Source: Hydrogenothermaceae bacterium
Lineage (GTDB): Bacteria; Aquificota; Aquificia; Aquificales; Hydrogenothermaceae
DNA: 7,909 nt
Assembly (NCBI GenBank): GCA_026985705.1
Contig: JALSPY010000242.1
Span: forward strand, 1 to 7,909
Direction: 5' to 3'
This document shows positions 6,211 through 7,909 of this stretch, in pieces. Each line of letters starts with the position of its first letter. Within the stretch, counting starts at the first letter, position 1. The notes under the pieces were generated by a model that was not told the origin of the DNA, did not search any database, and worked only from the letters and a program-made list of their open reading frames with translations. A program made the translations under genes and the position numbers.

Positions 6211-6537
6211 TTAAGGCATTATTGTTTCAAAAATTTTGTCAAAATCTGCTTTTTCCAGCTCAACAAAAACTCCAACATTTCCAGCTATGCATGCAGCATA
6301 CTTACCAGCAGCTACAGCAAAACCTTGAACAGGATAGAAACCTTCCTTACCTGAGTAAGCAGAGAACCCTTTAGCTTGCATATTGGCTATAGCTTTGTTA
6401 GCAGCAGCCATTAACCCAGCTATTTCAGCAGCTTTTTCTGAAATATCACCTACATAGGCACAAAGATTACCTTTTTCATCAAACTTACCTGCAGCTATAG
6501 CACCGGGTAGAGACATTAACTCTTTTAGTGTTGGCAT
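6211..6537 (-). CDS. DUF2173-type protein, first paralogue
   Basis: The first gene of the sigma-54 operon encodes a 108-residue, alanine/glycine-rich soluble protein of the uncharacterised DUF2173 type, without signal peptide or membrane segment. The sequence opens with LKELMSLPGAIAAGKFDEKGN (4-24), a pattern similar to the Roadblock/LC7 start (helix, P-G-hydrophobic strand, D-x-x-G turn, second strand). An Ala-rich helix (34-55) follows, and the protein ends with the block KYAACIAGNVGVFV (79-92), which has Cys83 in common with the downstream paralogue. AGGAGG (6546-6551) lies eight bases before the ATG at 6537. The two adjacent copies at about 48% identity look like an old tandem duplication that has diverged, perhaps forming a heterodimer. 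The fold guess and any scaffold or GTPase-regulator role are inference; no GTPase gene is present here. Confidence 0.88.
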   Translation of the reverse strand: MPTLKELMSLPGAIAAGKFDEKGNLCAYVGDISEKAAEIAGLMAAANKAIANMQAKGFSAYSGKEGFYPVQGFAVAAGKYAACIAGNVGVFVELEKADFDKIFETIMP

Positions 6538-6545
6538 ATCCCAAA

Positions 6546-6551
6546 CCTCCT
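6546..6551 (-). promoter_or_regulatory. Shine-Dalgarno of first DUF2173 gene
   Basis: AGGAGG on the minus strand, eight bases before the ATG at 6537, near-perfect match to the anti-Shine-Dalgarno. Confidence 0.75.
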
Positions 6552-6583
6552 AAATTGATAACTTCCTATATACCTTTCTTAAA

Positions 6584-6598
6584 GCAATACTTATGCCA
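6584..6598 (-). promoter_or_regulatory. Sigma-54 (-24/-12) promoter of DUF2173 operon
   Basis: Read on the minus strand: TGGCAT, AAGTA, TTGC, then TTT. This matches the sigma-54 consensus TGGCAC-N5-TTGC at nine of ten defined positions. The invariant GG (6597-6596) and GC (6585-6584) are separated by exactly ten bases. Transcription should start near 6572, giving a leader of about 35 bases with AGGAGG before the ATG at 6537. The presence of a GAFTGA-type activator gene in the same operon supports the call. Confidence 0.88.
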
Positions 6599-6643
6599 TA
6601 GAAAAGTTGACTAAAATTCACGATTTATAGGTCTTTTAAGATG

Positions 6644-6660
6644 GTTATTGTTGCAATAAC
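6644..6660. repeat. Palindrome 7-3-7 in activator-site cluster
   Basis: GTTATTG-TTG-CAATAAC is a perfect inverted repeat with a three-base spacer. It contains the first TGTTGCA copy and is the promoter-proximal member of the putative binding-site cluster, about 60-75 bases upstream of the -12 element. Confidence 0.6.
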
Positions 6661-6689
6661 TGTTGCAAAGTGTTGCATATGTTGCAACA
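6649..6689. promoter_or_regulatory. Putative upstream activating sequence, four TGTTGCA repeats
   Basis: TGTTGCA occurs at 6649-6655, 6661-6667, 6671-6677 and 6680-6686, with start-to-start steps of 12, 10 and 9 bases, so all copies lie on nearly the same face of the helix. The core TTGCAA is itself palindromic. The last two copies form TGTTGCA-N5-TGCAACA (6671-6689), and 6680-6689 (TGTTGCAACA) is a perfect ten-base palindrome. The cluster sits about 65-105 bases upstream of the -12 element of the sigma-54 promoter, a normal place for enhancer-type sites bound by Fis-type HTH activators. Assignment to the activator gene at the end of the operon is inference. Confidence 0.7.
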
Positions 6690-6692
6690 ACA

Positions 6693-6707
6693 AGAATTTG
6701 TAATTCT
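6693..6707. repeat. Inverted repeat AGAATT-TGT-AATTCT
   Basis: A perfect 6-3-6 palindrome between the TGTTGCA cluster and the tolC-like promoter. It may be an operator for either divergent gene; no regulator family can be named from it. Confidence 0.35.
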
Positions 6708-6725
6708 ATTTTTTGGGCGGCCTTA

Positions 6726-6747
6726 TTAGTATAATTTTTATTACTAA
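6726..6747 (+). promoter_or_regulatory. Probable tolC-like -10 with overlapping inverted repeat
   Basis: A perfect TATAAT (6730-6735) would start transcription near 6742, about 33 bases before the ATG. No good -35 is seen: the 17-base position holds TATTTT (6707-6712). TTAGTA (6726-6731), N10, TACTAA (6742-6747) is an inverted repeat that spans the -10 and the start site, a layout suited to a repressor operator, but no repressor gene is visible. Confidence 0.45.
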
Positions 6748-6774
6748 AAGTTTCTTATAAGGAAATGTTGAAAA

Positions 6775-7909
6775 ATGAAATATATCTTAATCTTATTTTT
6801 CCTATTAATCTCTTCCCAATCATACTCTATAACTTTAGACGAGCTTATAAAAATTTTAAAAGAAAAAAATCCAACTTTAAATAGACAAAAGATAGAAAAA
6901 TCTATCTCAAAAACTGAAAAGACGAAGGCTAACAGAGAAAGATTAGGAAAGTTAGAGCTATTCTCTACATTTCACAGATATGAGGATAAAAGAATTTTAT
7001 ATCCTATAGCTCCACCGATTAATCCTACAAATTTAGTTGGTGCTAGAAATCAGATTAATATTGGGATTAGATACACTGTTCCAATTTTTTCGGGTTTTAA
7101 ACTTGAGAAGAATGTTGAAATAAAAAAATTAAATAAAAAATTAACGGATATTAAATATCTTCTAACTAAAAATGAGCTAATTTTTAACTTAAGAGTTCTA
7201 TATTTAAAGACTTTATCCCTCTACAAAACTAAAGAGGCTTTACTGACATATAAAAACTCTCTAGAGACACTATATAAAAATATAGATGAAATGGTGAAAG
7301 TTGGAAAAAAACCAGAGGTAGATTTATTAAAGGTTAAGTATGAGTTAGAAAGTGTGAATGCAAAAATTGAAAAGGTTAATAACTCTATAGACAGTTTAAA
7401 ATCATCTATAAAAACATTGATTGGTGATGAAAGTTTAGATTTATCTAATATGGAAGATGTTAAATTTTCAAAGGTAAGTTATAAAAAGTTTAATATTGAA
7501 GAGTTATACAGGTTGAAAGCTGAATATATTAAGGAAAAGATAGGAGATTTAAAGATAGATATAGCTAAAGGTGATTATTTCCCCGAAATTTATCTAAATG
7601 CCTCTATTCAAAGGAATATGGGAAACTCTGAATATAAGGATATTTGGCAGATTGGAGTAAATCTAAACTACACTCTCTTTGATTTTGGAGTTAGGAAAAG
7701 GAAGTATATAAAATCTGTTTTAGAAAAGAAAAAGATTATAGAGGAAAAGAGGGAAACAGCTTTAGAAATAAAAAACAGACTAAAAGAGGCTTTAAACAAC
7801 ATAAAAACTGCTGAGGCTAATATAAAGGCATTTAAAAAACAGCTCGTATATGCAAAGGAAGTTGAAGATATAGAGAAAGAAAAGTATGTGGAAGGTATAT
7901 CTAGTTTAT
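6775..7909 (+). CDS. TolC-type outer membrane efflux protein, C-terminus cut off
   Basis: The reading frame is open for 378 codons from ATG at 6775 to the window edge. Residues 1 to about 18 (MKYILILFFLLISSQSYS) form a Sec signal peptide. The rest has the layout of the outer membrane factor family: long Lys/Glu-rich helices (20-55, 112-215, 240-265, 308-370) alternating with two beta hairpins that make the barrel, ending in YTVPIFSG (100-107) and YTLFDFG (299-305). The tandem-repeat halves are recognisable: VGKKPEVDLLKVKYELE (176-192) and the start of the second, EKYVEGISSL (369-378). A trimer of such proteins forms the outer-membrane duct of tripartite exporters (RND, ABC or MFS), so the organism has an outer membrane. 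AAGGA lies 11 bases before the ATG, slightly long. An ATG at 6765 is out of frame. Pump partners would be expected downstream, outside the window; the substrate is unknown. Confidence 0.9.
   Translation, partial: MKYILILFFLLISSQSYSITLDELIKILKEKNPTLNRQKIEKSISKTEKTKANRERLGKLELFSTFHRYEDKRILYPIAPPINPTNLVGARNQINIGIRYTVPIFSGFKLEKNVEIKKLNKKLTDIKYLLTKNELIFNLRVLYLKTLSLYKTKEALLTYKNSLETLYKNIDEMVKVGKKPEVDLLKVKYELESVNAKIEKVNNSIDSLKSSIKTLIGDESLDLSNMEDVKFSKVSYKKFNIEELYRLKAEYIKEKIGDLKIDIAKGDYFPEIYLNASIQRNMGNSEYKDIWQIGVNLNYTLFDFGVRKRKYIKSVLEKKKIIEEKRETALEIKNRLKEALNNIKTAEANIKAFKKQLVYAKEVEDIEKEKYVEGISSL

Noticed and set aside
6649..6689. CRISPR-like or mobile-element repeat
   Set aside because: The units are only seven bases long and spaced 9-12 bases apart with no spacers of constant length; position behind a sigma-54 promoter fits regulatory sites far better. 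No CRISPR array, tRNA, rRNA or insertion sequence was seen in the window.
6765..6767. Upstream ATG as the start of the efflux gene
   Set aside because: It is ten bases before the ATG at 6775 and therefore in another frame; only 6775 gives the signal peptide.

Overview
The window is AT-rich (roughly 30% GC by eye). Its proteins are rich in Lys, Glu and Ile, and the codon use favours AGA and ATA. Together with a short-form hybrid cluster protein, a sigma-54 regulatory circuit and DUF2173 proteins, this suggests a thermophilic, microaerophilic or anaerobic chemolithotroph. Aquificota of the Hydrogenothermaceae type (for example Sulfurihydrogenibium) are a plausible guess, but that is inference and not a database match.

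Layout. Bases 1-2181 hold three minus-strand genes in a likely transcription unit: a CPA2 cation/proton antiporter, an inositol-monophosphatase-family phosphatase, and the first 49 codons of an ArnT/PMT-type (GT39-like) glycosyltransferase that runs off the left edge. The antiporter and the phosphatase both start with TTG, each fixed by a well-placed Shine-Dalgarno. A 179-base divergent intergenic region separates the antiporter from a plus-strand hybrid cluster protein gene (hcp, 2361-3785), which ends in a clear intrinsic terminator.

The most interesting part is the minus-strand operon from about 6600 down to 3819. It encodes two tandem paralogous DUF2173 proteins, an SCP2-like lipid-carrier domain protein, and a sigma-54 activator (bEBP) with a cysteine-rich PAS domain, a second PAS-like domain, an AAA+ domain with GAFTGA and a Fis-type HTH. 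Upstream of the first gene is an excellent -24/-12 promoter (TGGCAT-N5-TTGC on the minus strand). Behind it, about 65-105 bases further upstream, is a cluster of four TGTTGCA repeats at near-helical spacing with embedded palindromes, as expected for activator binding sites. The simplest model is a self-regulated unit in which the last gene encodes the activator of the promoter. The function of the DUF2173/SCP2 products is unknown.

On the right, divergent from that operon, a plus-strand TolC-type outer membrane efflux gene starts at 6775 and runs off the window. Its probable sigma-70 -10 element is overlapped by an inverted repeat.
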